Part shown: positions 1 to 7,350 of the stretch, piece by piece | Numbering within the stretch: the first letter of the stretch is position 1 | Layout of the letters: each line of letters opens with the position of its first letter | NCBI GenBank assembly: GCA_023251755.1 | Contig: JAHEYF010000011.1 | Location: 21,715 to 85,714, forward strand | Direction of reading: 5' to 3' | From: Bacteroidota bacterium | GTDB lineage: Bacteria > Bacteroidota > Bacteroidia > B-17B0 > Aurantibacillaceae | DNA length: 64,000 nucleotides | Program-made: the position numbers and the translations under genes | The notes under the pieces: generated by a model | What the model was told of the DNA's origin: nothing | Seen by the model: only the letters and a program-made list of their open reading frames with translations | The model's database searches: none

Positions 1-2
1 TG

Positions 3-461
3 GTACTTATGTTAAAAATAAAGGCGGCAGACATGGCTAAAATTCATGTGGGACAAAGGGTCGATTTTATTGTCAACAATGATTCAACTATGAAAATGAA
101 GGGTAATGTTGATTTTATAGAGCCTGTTCTTGCTGCAAATTCAAAAAGCATGATGATCAGGGTAAATGTAAACAATGAAGGTCACCGGCATAAAACAGGA
201 AGCCTGGTGAACGCGAAAATTACCGCTGATAGTTTCGATGCCTTGTGGGTTCCGGCTTCAGCCATAGTTGATTTAGGCAAACATAAAATAGCATGGCTGT
301 GGAAAGAAAATAATTTCATAGCCGTGAAAGTGGAAACCGGTATACAGCTAAATAACTGGGTAGAAATTGCAGATGGCTTAACGGAAGCAGACAAAATAGC
401 TGCGGAGGCACATTACCTGTCGGATAGCGAAAGTTTTATTAAAATCAATGAAAATGAATAA
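3..461 (+). CDS. RND efflux periplasmic adaptor, C-terminal part (5' end outside the window)
   Basis: This is the 3' part of a membrane-fusion (HlyD/CusB-type) adaptor, which links an inner-membrane RND pump to its outer-membrane channel in the periplasm. The reading frame is open to the window edge, and the first Met at 9 falls inside a beta-barrel-like region, so the gene starts upstream. The visible part has the usual order for the family: a barrel strand region, then the membrane-proximal domain beginning with LWVPASAIVDLG and ending near the GL-E-D-I segment. It overlaps the next adaptor gene by 14 bp (448-461), so the two are translationally coupled. Assignment to metal export rests on the heavy-metal-binding domain of the next gene; the pump gene itself is not visible. 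Confidence 0.8.
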   Translation, partial: VLMLKIKAADMAKIHVGQRVDFIVNNDSTMKMKGNVDFIEPVLAANSKSMMIRVNVNNEGHRHKTGSLVNAKITADSFDALWVPASAIVDLGKHKIAWLWKENNFIAVKVETGIQLNNWVEIADGLTEADKIAAEAHYLSDSESFIKINENE

Positions 462-1698
462 ACGTTTAAGCATAACTGTTTTTTCATTCAGGCTGGTTTT
501 AGTGCTGCTTGTTTTGTTGTGTGCTTCATCCTGCAACAACAAAACCAAAGAAATAATCGCTGAAAATGAATTTTACACCTGCTCCATGGATCCGCAGATT
601 ATGGAAAAACAGGCCGGTATGTGCCCGATATGCAAAATGCCCCTCGCCAAAGTTATGATTGATAAATCGCAAATAAGGTTGATTCACCTGAGCGATGAAC
701 AAATGAAACTTGGCAACATTCAAACAGACACCCTGCGCATAGATAGCATCTGGAACGAAAAAACGCTCAGCGGTGTATTTACTATTAATCAAAATTGCCA
801 GCAACAAATCTCTTCCCGTTTTAACGGGCGTATTGAAAAATTGTATTTTAAAATCCCCGGCCAGGAAATAAAAGAAGGGGATTTAATTTATGAAGTCTAC
901 AGCCGTGATTTAATGCAGGCCGAGGAAGAATATTTGTTTGCACTCAACAACAATAAGGCACTTGGAGCAAACGGTTATTTAATTGAACCTGCAAAAAATA
1001 AACTTTTATTGTGGGGCTTAACCGACAATCAAATCAGGGAACTGGAAGAACAAAAGCAGGCAAGGATCATTAACCCTATTTACAGCAAGGTGTCGGGCAC
1101 TGCAACGGAAATTTCATTTAAAGAAGGTGATTATATCAGCGAAGGCAGCAGCCTGTTTAAATTGGCCGACTTTAGTTCCCTGTGGGTAGAAGCGCAGGTG
1201 TATACCAACGAACTGCAGCTGATTGAGAAGGGTGCGAAATTACAGGTAATCCCCGAAGCCTTTCCCGAAGAAGTGATGGAGGGGGAAATTGATTTTTCAA
1301 ATCCTGAATTACAGGCAGAAACTAAAATAAACCTGATCCGGATTAAAATCGAAAATAAAAGAAAACAATTTCTGCCAGGCATGATGGTCTTTGTGCTGAT
1401 CAAAACAAAGCCTGAACCGGCTGTTAGTCTTCCTATTGACGCGGTGATTCAAAGCGGGCAACAATCACATGTGTGGCTGCGCAACAAAGACGGTTCCTTT
1501 GAGGCAAGGAAGGTAAATACAGGCATACAAACAAATGCAAAAATTGAAATTTTAAACGGATTAAAAGAAGGTGAAATAGTGGTTACTTCGGGAGCTTACC
1601 TCATTTACAGCGATTATGTTTTTAAAAAGGGAATATATCCTTTAAATAAGGATGGTACACATTCAACAATGAGTAAAAAAGGAACAGGTAATTTTTAA
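448..1698 (+). CDS. cusB: CusB-like RND efflux adaptor lipoprotein with heavy-metal-binding domain
   Basis: Periplasmic adaptor of a heavy-metal RND efflux system, probably Cu(I)/Ag(I). Residues 1-29 form a lipoprotein signal with lipobox CASSC (Cys29). Residues 43-66 match the heavy-metal-binding domain found on CusB-type adaptors: YTCSMDP, then CPICKMPL. The rest is a normal adaptor of 416 aa: barrel-sandwich hybrid around RFNGRIEKLYFKIPGQ, a short helical hairpin, the returning lipoyl half (YSKVSGTATEISFKEGDYI) and the membrane-proximal domain. The start overlaps the preceding adaptor gene and the stop is 1 nt before the HMA-AraC regulator, so the three form an operon. Known for the family: the domain passes metal into the CusBA pump. 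The specific metal is inferred. Confidence 0.9.
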   Translation: MKMNKRLSITVFSFRLVLVLLVLLCASSCNNKTKEIIAENEFYTCSMDPQIMEKQAGMCPICKMPLAKVMIDKSQIRLIHLSDEQMKLGNIQTDTLRIDSIWNEKTLSGVFTINQNCQQQISSRFNGRIEKLYFKIPGQEIKEGDLIYEVYSRDLMQAEEEYLFALNNNKALGANGYLIEPAKNKLLLWGLTDNQIRELEEQKQARIINPIYSKVSGTATEISFKEGDYISEGSSLFKLADFSSLWVEAQVYTNELQLIEKGAKLQVIPEAFPEEVMEGEIDFSNPELQAETKINLIRIKIENKRKQFLPGMMVFVLIKTKPEPAVSLPIDAVIQSGQQSHVWLRNKDGSFEARKVNTGIQTNAKIEILNGLKEGEIVVTSGAYLIYSDYVFKKGIYPLNKDGTHSTMSKKGTGNF

Positions 1699-1699
1699 T

Positions 1700-2272
1700 A
1701 TGGAGCTTAATACACTTAAAATAGGGAATATGTGTTGCAGTCGTTGTATCACTGCGGTTACACTGGTTTTAAATGAGCTTGGAATTAAGTACAAAAAAGT
1801 TGAGCTGGGTTGTGCTGTAATTTATACTTCAAAGAATATAAAAGAAACTGAATTGGAATCCGCTTTTAAAAAATCCGGCTTCAGGCTGATTAAGTCTAAA
1901 GAAGAAGAAATTTCAGAGAAAGTAAAAACCTCAATTCACCACTTGTTTGCAGATTTTGAAACGATAGATTTTGGGAATTTCAACCTTATTGAGTACCTTG
2001 AACTACAGGTTCAAATACCCTATAAAACTCTTTCTGATTTTTTTTCCAAGCAGAATAAAAAAACAATTGAACATTATTTCATCCGTTATAAAATAGAAAA
2101 AGTAAAATCCATGATTAGTGATTCCGGTTACTCGTTTTCCGAGATCGCATTTAAGTTAGGTTACCATTCTCTTTCACACCTATCTAAACAATTTAAGGCT
2201 TGTGAAGGTGTTTCAATGAGCAGCTATAAGCTGAAGCCTAATAATAGGAGGAATTTTATAGATAAAATATAG
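1700..2272 (+). CDS. HMA-like domain fused to AraC-type DNA-binding domain (metal-responsive regulator candidate)
   Basis: The first ~70 residues look like a heavy-metal-associated (ferredoxin-like) domain. The canonical GMxCxxC loop appears as GNMCCSRC, with Cys12, Cys13 and Cys16. Residues ~95-180 are an AraC-family helix-turn-helix domain, including SFSEIAFKLGYHSLSHLSKQFK, a typical second HTH. This arrangement suggests a one-component regulator in which metal on the HMA part changes DNA binding. It is the third gene of the adaptor operon (1 nt after the upstream stop), which fits autoregulation of metal efflux. Similar short AraC proteins beside copper genes occur in other Bacteroidetes. 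The metal and the target operator are not known from the sequence. Alternatively the N-terminal domain could be a degenerate chaperone with no sensing role. Confidence 0.82.
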   Translation: MELNTLKIGNMCCSRCITAVTLVLNELGIKYKKVELGCAVIYTSKNIKETELESAFKKSGFRLIKSKEEEISEKVKTSIHHLFADFETIDFGNFNLIEYLELQVQIPYKTLSDFFSKQNKKTIEHYFIRYKIEKVKSMISDSGYSFSEIAFKLGYHSLSHLSKQFKACEGVSMSSYKLKPNNRRNFIDKI

Positions 2273-2325
2273 GCCTGGTAAAGTTTTAAAGGTTAAAGTA
2301 TAAATACAATCATCTAAAAAAGATG

Positions 2326-2333
2326 TATGTTTG
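2326..2333 (+). promoter_or_regulatory. Bacteroidetes-type -7 box (TATGTTTG)
   Basis: TATGTTTG fits the Bacteroidetes housekeeping -7 consensus TAnnTTTG and lies 47 nt upstream of the T9SS thioredoxin-like gene at 2381. No clear TTG/TTTG -33 element sits 17-20 nt upstream, so this is only a partial match. Confidence 0.4.
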
Positions 2334-2380
2334 TTAAGCATCAAATGAAGAAATAATTAAACCAATTTAATAAATACACC

Positions 2381-3160
2381 ATGAAAAAAAATTTACTCCT
2401 CACATTGGCAAGTTTAATGGCCGTCTTTGGTTTTTCGCAAACAGCCGGTAATTTTACCTGCAACGATTGTTCGGGCAACAACCATGATTTATTTACTGAG
2501 CTCAATTCAGGCAAGGTTATTGTTATTGCCTGGGTGATGCCCTGCGGTGCCTGTATTAGCGGCGCCCTGGCAGGCTATACACAGGTTCAGGGTTTTCAAA
2601 GTTCAAATCCGGGAACGGTTCTGTTTTATTTAGCCGATGATGTGGCCAATACAAGTTGCAGCAGCTTAACAAGCTGGGCCAATACAAATGGAATGAGCGG
2701 GGCCAACGCTGTTTTTTCAAATTCCACAGTGAACATGAGTCCCTATGGCACAGCCGGAATGCCCAAGGTTGTTGTATTAGGAGGCAGCAACCATGCTGTA
2801 TTTTACAACCAGAATGGAAGCGCTATTACCCAATCGGGTATACAAAGCGCCATTGCCGCCGCTATTGCCGCAAACACTGCGGGTATTAATGTGAAAAGTA
2901 ATTTTTCATCAATTGAAATGTATCCCAATCCCTCCAATTCATCCTCGACCCTGGCTTTAAAATTAGTGAAAGCTACCCAGGTAAAAATTGAAGTACAGAA
3001 TCAATTGGGGCAAAAAGTAGCGGAAGTACTTAATAGCAACCTGCCTCAGGGGGATAACACTGTAAAAATTGACCTTACAGAATTAGCCAACGGAACTTAT
3101 TTTATTTCATGTTCTGACGGGGAAGTATCTAAAAAATTAAAACTGATTGTACTGCGTTAA
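2381..3160 (+). CDS. T9SS-exported thioredoxin-like protein with CGAC motif
   Basis: A secreted 259-aa protein. Residues 1-19 are a Sec signal ending near FGFSQ. Residues ~23-165 resemble a TlpA/thioredoxin fold, with a redox-type motif PCGAC at Cys55 and Cys58 in the expected position after the first long strand (VIVIAWVMP) and a cis-Pro-like GMPKVVVLGG segment later. There is also an extra CNDC pair at 27-30. Residues ~180-259 are a type A T9SS sorting domain: the YPNPS start, a GTYFIS strand and a final KKLKLIVLR. The protein is therefore exported by the type IX system to the surface or medium. It lies between the metal-efflux operon and a barrel gene and has its own terminator. A role in metal or thiol chemistry is inference. 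Confidence 0.8.
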   Translation: MKKNLLLTLASLMAVFGFSQTAGNFTCNDCSGNNHDLFTELNSGKVIVIAWVMPCGACISGALAGYTQVQGFQSSNPGTVLFYLADDVANTSCSSLTSWANTNGMSGANAVFSNSTVNMSPYGTAGMPKVVVLGGSNHAVFYNQNGSAITQSGIQSAIAAAIAANTAGINVKSNFSSIEMYPNPSNSSSTLALKLVKATQVKIEVQNQLGQKVAEVLNSNLPQGDNTVKIDLTELANGTYFISCSDGEVSKKLKLIVLR

Positions 3161-3175
3161 TTTATTTTTTATTCG

Positions 3176-3207
3176 AAAAAGCCAACGAATATTTGTTGGC
3201 TTTTTTT
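3176..3207 (+). terminator. Rho-independent terminator after the thioredoxin-like gene
   Basis: Stem AAAAAGCCAAC (3176-3186) pairs with GTTGGCTTTTT (from 3195), with an 8-nt loop and a run of seven T. It ends transcription of the gene stopping at 3160. It also shows that a TTG codon at 3193 cannot be the start of the next gene. Confidence 0.9.
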
Positions 3208-3231
3208 ATTTTAATGTTTAAACCCTCAGCT

Positions 3232-4242
3232 ATGCGTTCTGTTTTATTCACCGGTTTTATTTTTCTGTATGCCCTTAAAGCTTATACCCAGGGTTGCTGT
3301 TCGGGTGGTAGCGCCAGCCCCATTGCAGGGGGTGCGTCACAGGGGGTGTTGCAGGAAAGACAAGTTGAATTTGCCATGAATTTTCAGCACCTGAACTCCA
3401 ACCGTTTTTTAGTCGGTGACAGAGACACCGCTTCGTTATTTGATGATTTATCCAGCAATTATTTATACCTGCGAATGGCTTATGGAGTAACGCCAAAATT
3501 AACGATGTCAATAGAATCGGGTTACTTTTTAAACAGGACGCAGATCGGTTTGGACAAATCGGACACGATAAAATCATCCGGGATTGGTGATTTAATTTTG
3601 TTTCCGCGCTATAGTTTATACGTCCACAATACAGAAAGCACACGTACAGAAATTACCCTGGGGATGGGGCTTAAAATACCCCTGGGGAAATACAACGATT
3701 CAACAGTGGTATTTACAAATGCAGCAACCGGGCAAAAATATTACACCACCGATCCGCCTACCATACAGCCTACCAATGGCTCCCATGATTTTATTTTTTA
3801 TGGTTTTATCTTCAGGGGATATCCCGAAAAGTCGTTTCGGATTTTTTCGAATTTAATTTACATTAAAAAAGGATGGAACCCTTTGGGTGAAAAATTTGGA
3901 GATTATGCCAGTATAGGGCTTTTTGCAAGTAAAACATTTTTCACAAAATTAGGTGTTACTTTGCAGCTCAAGGGCGAACACGTTGCCAAAATGCAGCACG
4001 ATAAAAACATAGATTTACTGGCTTTGTACAATGTTGATGTGACTTCTACAGGAAACAGAAAAGTGTTTTTCGTACCTCAGTTAAGTTTCACTCACAGGAC
4101 ATTTACCATCTATGCCCTGAGCGAAATACCCCTGTACCAGTACTTAAACGGAACACAGGTGGGTTCCAAATTTCAGTTGACGGGAGGTGTATCGTACCGC
4201 TTTTTTGTGAAGAAAAAAATGGTAGAGGAAGAAAGTAAATAA
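3232..4242 (+). CDS. Outer-membrane beta-barrel protein of the metal region
   Basis: A secreted protein with alternating amphipathic strands, consistent with an outer-membrane barrel (about 336 aa). I start it at ATG 3232, giving the signal peptide MRSVLFTGFIFLYALKAYTQ. ATG 3214 is possible, but the TTG at 3193 lies inside the preceding terminator. The mature N-terminus is unusual: GCCSGGSASPIAGGASQG, with adjacent cysteines, before barrel strands with many aromatic residues and a final VSYRFFVKKK strand. Barrels of this type occur beside metal RND systems in Bacteroidetes. The vicinal Cys pair could bind metal, but that is inference; the transported substrate is unknown. Confidence 0.72.
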   Translation: MRSVLFTGFIFLYALKAYTQGCCSGGSASPIAGGASQGVLQERQVEFAMNFQHLNSNRFLVGDRDTASLFDDLSSNYLYLRMAYGVTPKLTMSIESGYFLNRTQIGLDKSDTIKSSGIGDLILFPRYSLYVHNTESTRTEITLGMGLKIPLGKYNDSTVVFTNAATGQKYYTTDPPTIQPTNGSHDFIFYGFIFRGYPEKSFRIFSNLIYIKKGWNPLGEKFGDYASIGLFASKTFFTKLGVTLQLKGEHVAKMQHDKNIDLLALYNVDVTSTGNRKVFFVPQLSFTHRTFTIYALSEIPLYQYLNGTQVGSKFQLTGGVSYRFFVKKKMVEEESK

Positions 4243-4294
4243 CCCGTACAAAATGCTTTAACCTTAATGGATAATGCAATTATTAATCCGTTAA

Positions 4295-5554
4295 TTATCT
4301 ATGTAATTTATTTTGATTTGTTAACCAGGCTCTTAATTTTATTGAATTATCGTTTTTACATTTCATCCGGTATTGAATAACAATTGCAGAACCTACAGTC
4401 AAAGCTCCAATCAATATGATTGATGCATTAATTCCTAATGCATCAGCAATTATTCCGGTTAAAATGGCTCCAAATGCATACCCTAAGTCCCTCCACAAAC
4501 GAAATATCCCCAGGCTCTTTGCTCTGTCAGCCGGGTTTGTATGTTCAGCTACAGTTGCCATAAATGTAGGGTATACCATGGCCGTTCCCCATCCTAAAAT
4601 TATTGAAAGAATAATATAATGAGGCAAGGTTTCTGCCCAGGGCATACTCAACAAAGCAAGTCCCTGTAAAAACATTCCTGTAAATAGCATATCTTTTTTA
4701 CAAAGGTGATCCGCCATTTTCCCTGTTATTAATTGCCCTAAGCCCCACACAGCAGGGTAAGTAGCCGTTATTATTCCAATTTGTTCAATTGAAAAACCTT
4801 TCTGGCTTAATACTACCGGGAAAATTCCCCAGACCATCCCGTCGTTCAGGTTATTAATTAATCCTGCCTGCGTTACTGAACCCAAATTTTTATCCTTCCA
4901 GGCCGTGTCCCAAAATATATTTTTCAGCAAGGGAATATTGCTTGAGCTTGTTTCTTTTTCTACATGTAGTCGGGTGTCTTTTATAAATATCCAGCTCCCA
5001 AAAAAACCAAGCAGGGACAATACAATACCAATGTAAAACGGATATGGCCTTAATCCATATTTTCCGGCGATCCAGGCTGTAAGGAATGCCACAAGGGCAA
5101 TAGAAAGGTATCCGGCAAACTCATTTAAGCCCATTGCAAAGCCCCGTTGTTTTTCACCCACCAAATCAATCTTCATTACCACTGTGCTGCTCCAGCTCAG
5201 GCCCTGATTAATTCCCAACAAAACATTTGCAATTATTATCCAATTCCAGTTTGTTGCATACATAAAAATAAAGGGAACAGGAATAGCAAACAACCAGCCA
5301 ATAAGCAGGAGGTTTTTTCTGCCAATTTTATCTGCAAACGCACCGGTATAATAATTTGTGACTGCTTTTACGATTCCGAAAACTACAATAAAAGAAAGGA
5401 CAGCTGTTTTTGCAGCAATATGAAATTCCAGTTCCGCCATTTGAGGGAGTATAGACCGCTCAAGCCCAATCATTCCACCAACAAAGGCATTGATGATGAC
5501 CAGAAGAGTAAATTGTTTCCGGTTTTCTTTCAGGCCGGTTTTTATATTATCCAT
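4295..5554 (-). CDS. MFS transporter
   Basis: A 12-segment major facilitator protein (419 aa) in the inner membrane. The loop between segments 2 and 3 carries the family signature as GAFADKIGRKNLL (G-x-x-x-D-x-x-G-R-R/K), and a related GKMADHLCKKD repeat begins the second half. The charged residue in helix 1 and the proton-coupled architecture suggest an exporter, but no substrate can be read from the sequence. It lies 67 nt after the Crp/Fnr regulator on the same strand and probably shares its transcript. Neighbouring metal-efflux and copper-storage genes make a metal or metal-chelate substrate possible. Confidence 0.85.
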   Translation of the reverse strand: MDNIKTGLKENRKQFTLLVIINAFVGGMIGLERSILPQMAELEFHIAAKTAVLSFIVVFGIVKAVTNYYTGAFADKIGRKNLLLIGWLFAIPVPFIFMYATNWNWIIIANVLLGINQGLSWSSTVVMKIDLVGEKQRGFAMGLNEFAGYLSIALVAFLTAWIAGKYGLRPYPFYIGIVLSLLGFFGSWIFIKDTRLHVEKETSSSNIPLLKNIFWDTAWKDKNLGSVTQAGLINNLNDGMVWGIFPVVLSQKGFSIEQIGIITATYPAVWGLGQLITGKMADHLCKKDMLFTGMFLQGLALLSMPWAETLPHYIILSIILGWGTAMVYPTFMATVAEHTNPADRAKSLGIFRLWRDLGYAFGAILTGIIADALGINASIILIGALTVGSAIVIQYRMKCKNDNSIKLRAWLTNQNKLHR

Positions 5555-5621
5555 AACTTTGCCTTTATTAAAGCAAAGCTACTCTCCCTTTAAAGGAATA
5601 TATTTAACATAAGATAAATAA

Positions 5622-6185
5622 TCACCTGATTCCCCTGATCCGGCTTAAACTAACCTGGGTGATCCCCAAATAAGAGGCTATGTATTTTAAGGGAACTCTT
5701 TTTAATACATCCGGGGCTTCATTGATAAGGGCCTTGTATCTTTCTTCTGCGCTGTGAAACTGTATGCCCTCAATTCTATTGATAGTATCCACATAAGCCG
5801 ATTCAACTATTAAACGAAACAAACGTTCTATTTCCGGAAACTTATCATACAATTTAAAAAGTAGCGTGGAGTTGATCGCAACAATTTCAGCGTCTTCTAA
5901 TATTTGAATTGCTTTCCGGGATGGTTGGCCGGTAAATAAACTCTCAACCCTGGCGATAATATTGTTTTCAAAAGAAAAACTTTCCGTAATATCCGTACCA
6001 TCCTTAAAATAATAAATACGCGCAATTCCTTTATTAATGAAGTATATTGTTTTGCAGGTATGCCCTATAGGTTGAAGTTCAGTGTGTTTTTTAATTAAAA
6101 TTATCTTTGAAATTTCTGTAATAGCATTTTCAGCTTCCTTTGAAAGGGAAATATATCTTTTGGAAAACTGAAAAAAAGGAATCAT
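5622..6185 (-). CDS. Crp/Fnr-family transcriptional regulator
   Basis: A 187-aa regulator with an N-terminal cyclic-nucleotide-binding-like barrel (residues ~25-115, containing GHTCKTIYFINKGIARIYYF and the strand pair around ESFSFENNI) and a C-terminal winged helix with LKYIASYLGITQVSLSRIRG as recognition region. No Fnr-type cysteine cluster is visible, so iron-sulfur oxygen sensing is unlikely. It lies upstream of the MFS gene on the same strand, which it probably controls. Proteins of this size are very common in Bacteroidetes and their effectors are mostly unknown. Confidence 0.88.
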   Translation of the reverse strand: MIPFFQFSKRYISLSKEAENAITEISKIILIKKHTELQPIGHTCKTIYFINKGIARIYYFKDGTDITESFSFENNIIARVESLFTGQPSRKAIQILEDAEIVAINSTLLFKLYDKFPEIERLFRLIVESAYVDTINRIEGIQFHSAEERYKALINEAPDVLKRVPLKYIASYLGITQVSLSRIRGIR

Positions 6186-6310
6186 TGTACAGGGGAATAT
6201 GCGTTCATTTAAATTGATTTAAAATTAATGTTTAATATTCAGGAATTGTTTTGAAGTTTTATTCTTTTTAACAAATACTTTTAAGCTTGTTTAAAATTTA
6301 TACAGTTTTT

Positions 6311-6751
6311 TTAATGGTGGCTTGTTCCTGATTTTTGCAATTGATAATAATTGTATGGGAGTGAAAGCAGAAACCCGCAGCTCATTGCAAAAAACATCAT
6401 TTTAAAATTGTGTGAAGCATGCATTTCCATTTGATGGGATAAAAACCGGGGAGCTATAAAAAGCAATATACTGTTTTCACTTATAATCATAATCAATATT
6501 GTAACGATACTCATTTTATAACTGTGTTGAACAGCTTCCTGAAAACTCATTTTATGAAATACAATTTCCCAGGCAAGCATAAATAGCATACACGAAATGA
6601 AGCCGGCAACAAGTGAAACCGGCAAAACAAAAAACCAATGGTAATTAATAAGATAAAGCGACACAGCCATTGTGCCAATAGAACAACCTAACAGGCAAAT
6701 GAAAGTTGAGACAAGGGATTTTTTCCAGGTTTGGATATCTCTCCAGTTCAT
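6311..6751 (-). CDS. DUF4396-type four-helix membrane protein
   Basis: A 146-aa integral membrane protein with four hydrophobic segments. Features shared with DUF4396 proteins are the GCSIGTMA start of helix 1, a short amphipathic part with QHSYKMS, and the ending FFAMSCGFLLSLPYNYYQL, close to the G-F-x-x-x-Y-P-x-N-x-x-L ending of that family. The third loop and tail are rich in His and Met (MEMHASHNFKMM), as in many copper-related proteins. It lies 83 nt downstream of the copper-storage-like gene on the same strand. The function of the family is not established; a role in copper handling is inferred from context and composition. Confidence 0.7.
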   Translation of the reverse strand: MNWRDIQTWKKSLVSTFICLLGCSIGTMAVSLYLINYHWFFVLPVSLVAGFISCMLFMLAWEIVFHKMSFQEAVQHSYKMSIVTILIMIISENSILLFIAPRFLSHQMEMHASHNFKMMFFAMSCGFLLSLPYNYYQLQKSGTSHH

Positions 6752-6793
6752 AAACTTTGGGTATTAAAAAATGCAATCAGAATTGAATAAATA

Positions 6794-6813
6794 AGGGGGA
6801 CAAAGTTCCCCCT
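6794..6813 (-). terminator. Hairpin after the copper-storage-like gene
   Basis: AGGGGGA (6794-6800) pairs with TCCCCCT (6807-6813) around a 6-nt loop. On the minus strand it follows the stop at 6835 and is followed by TATTTATT. The U-tract is imperfect, so it may be a weak terminator or attenuator before the DUF4396 gene. Confidence 0.55.
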
Positions 6814-6834
6814 ATACTTAAGACCCGTCTATGC

Positions 6835-7161
6835 TTAAACTTTAGCGGCAGCAAGTTCTTCGCAAATAGCCGCACATTTTTTACAGGCTTCAGCGCATTC
6901 TTTGCAACTTGCATGATGCGATGCATGTTTTAAACATTCTTCTGAACATGCTTTACAGATTTCAGCACACAGCGCATGTAAACCCTGTGCAAACCGGGAG
7001 CTTCTTGCTTCAAAGCGTGCACATAAAGCGCAAATATCAGCACAATCGCGGCACAATAAAATACATTCCTGGTTACCAACTTTGACACAATCAGTAATAC
7101 AATTTTCGCAGGTAGTAAGGCAAGCTAAACAGGCGTCGATGCAATTTTTTGAATTTTTCAT
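6835..7161 (-). CDS. Four-helix-bundle copper-storage (Csp/DUF326-like) protein
   Basis: A 108-aa protein with 20 cysteines in CxxC/CxxxC spacing (Cys7, 11, 14, 18, 21, 25, 33, 37, 40, 44, 47, 65, 69, 72, 76, 86, 89, 93, 96, 100), plus His62, His79, His82 and His83. This is the pattern of the four-helix copper-storage proteins, whose cysteines line the core of the bundle and bind many Cu(I). There is no Sec or Tat signal, so it is cytosolic, like Csp3 rather than the exported Csp1. A 16-bp palindrome (7281-7296) lies upstream. Its neighbours (DUF4396, metal RND adaptors) fit copper buffering. The number of ions bound cannot be read from the sequence. Confidence 0.9.
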   Translation of the reverse strand: MKNSKNCIDACLACLTTCENCITDCVKVGNQECILLCRDCADICALCARFEARSSRFAQGLHALCAEICKACSEECLKHASHHASCKECAEACKKCAAICEELAAAKV

Positions 7162-7280
7162 TTTTTTAAGTTTTAATTACTAAATAATTTAACTCTACAA
7201 AAATGAATTTCTTTTTATCTTATAGCTATGATTTCAGTCAAATGCAGCCATGATCTTCATCACATTACACAGACAAAACT

Positions 7281-7296
7281 TCATGCAGCTGCATGA
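7281..7296. promoter_or_regulatory. Perfect 16-bp palindrome upstream of the copper-storage gene
   Basis: TCATGCAGCTGCATGA is identical to its reverse complement and lies 120 nt upstream of the ATG at 7161, in the gap to the MoxR gene. Such a site could bind a dimeric regulator. One palindrome of this length is expected by chance in about 64 kb, so position rather than rarity is the argument. Confidence 0.3.
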
Positions 7297-7350
7297 GAAA
7301 GAAGTATTAAAGATGAAATTGGGAATATGTGCTTTGGTATAATCGGCGGT

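Noticed and set aside
3193..3231. TTG start for the barrel gene
   Set aside because: The TTG lies inside the stem-loop of the terminator 3176-3207; ATG 3232 gives a normal signal peptide.
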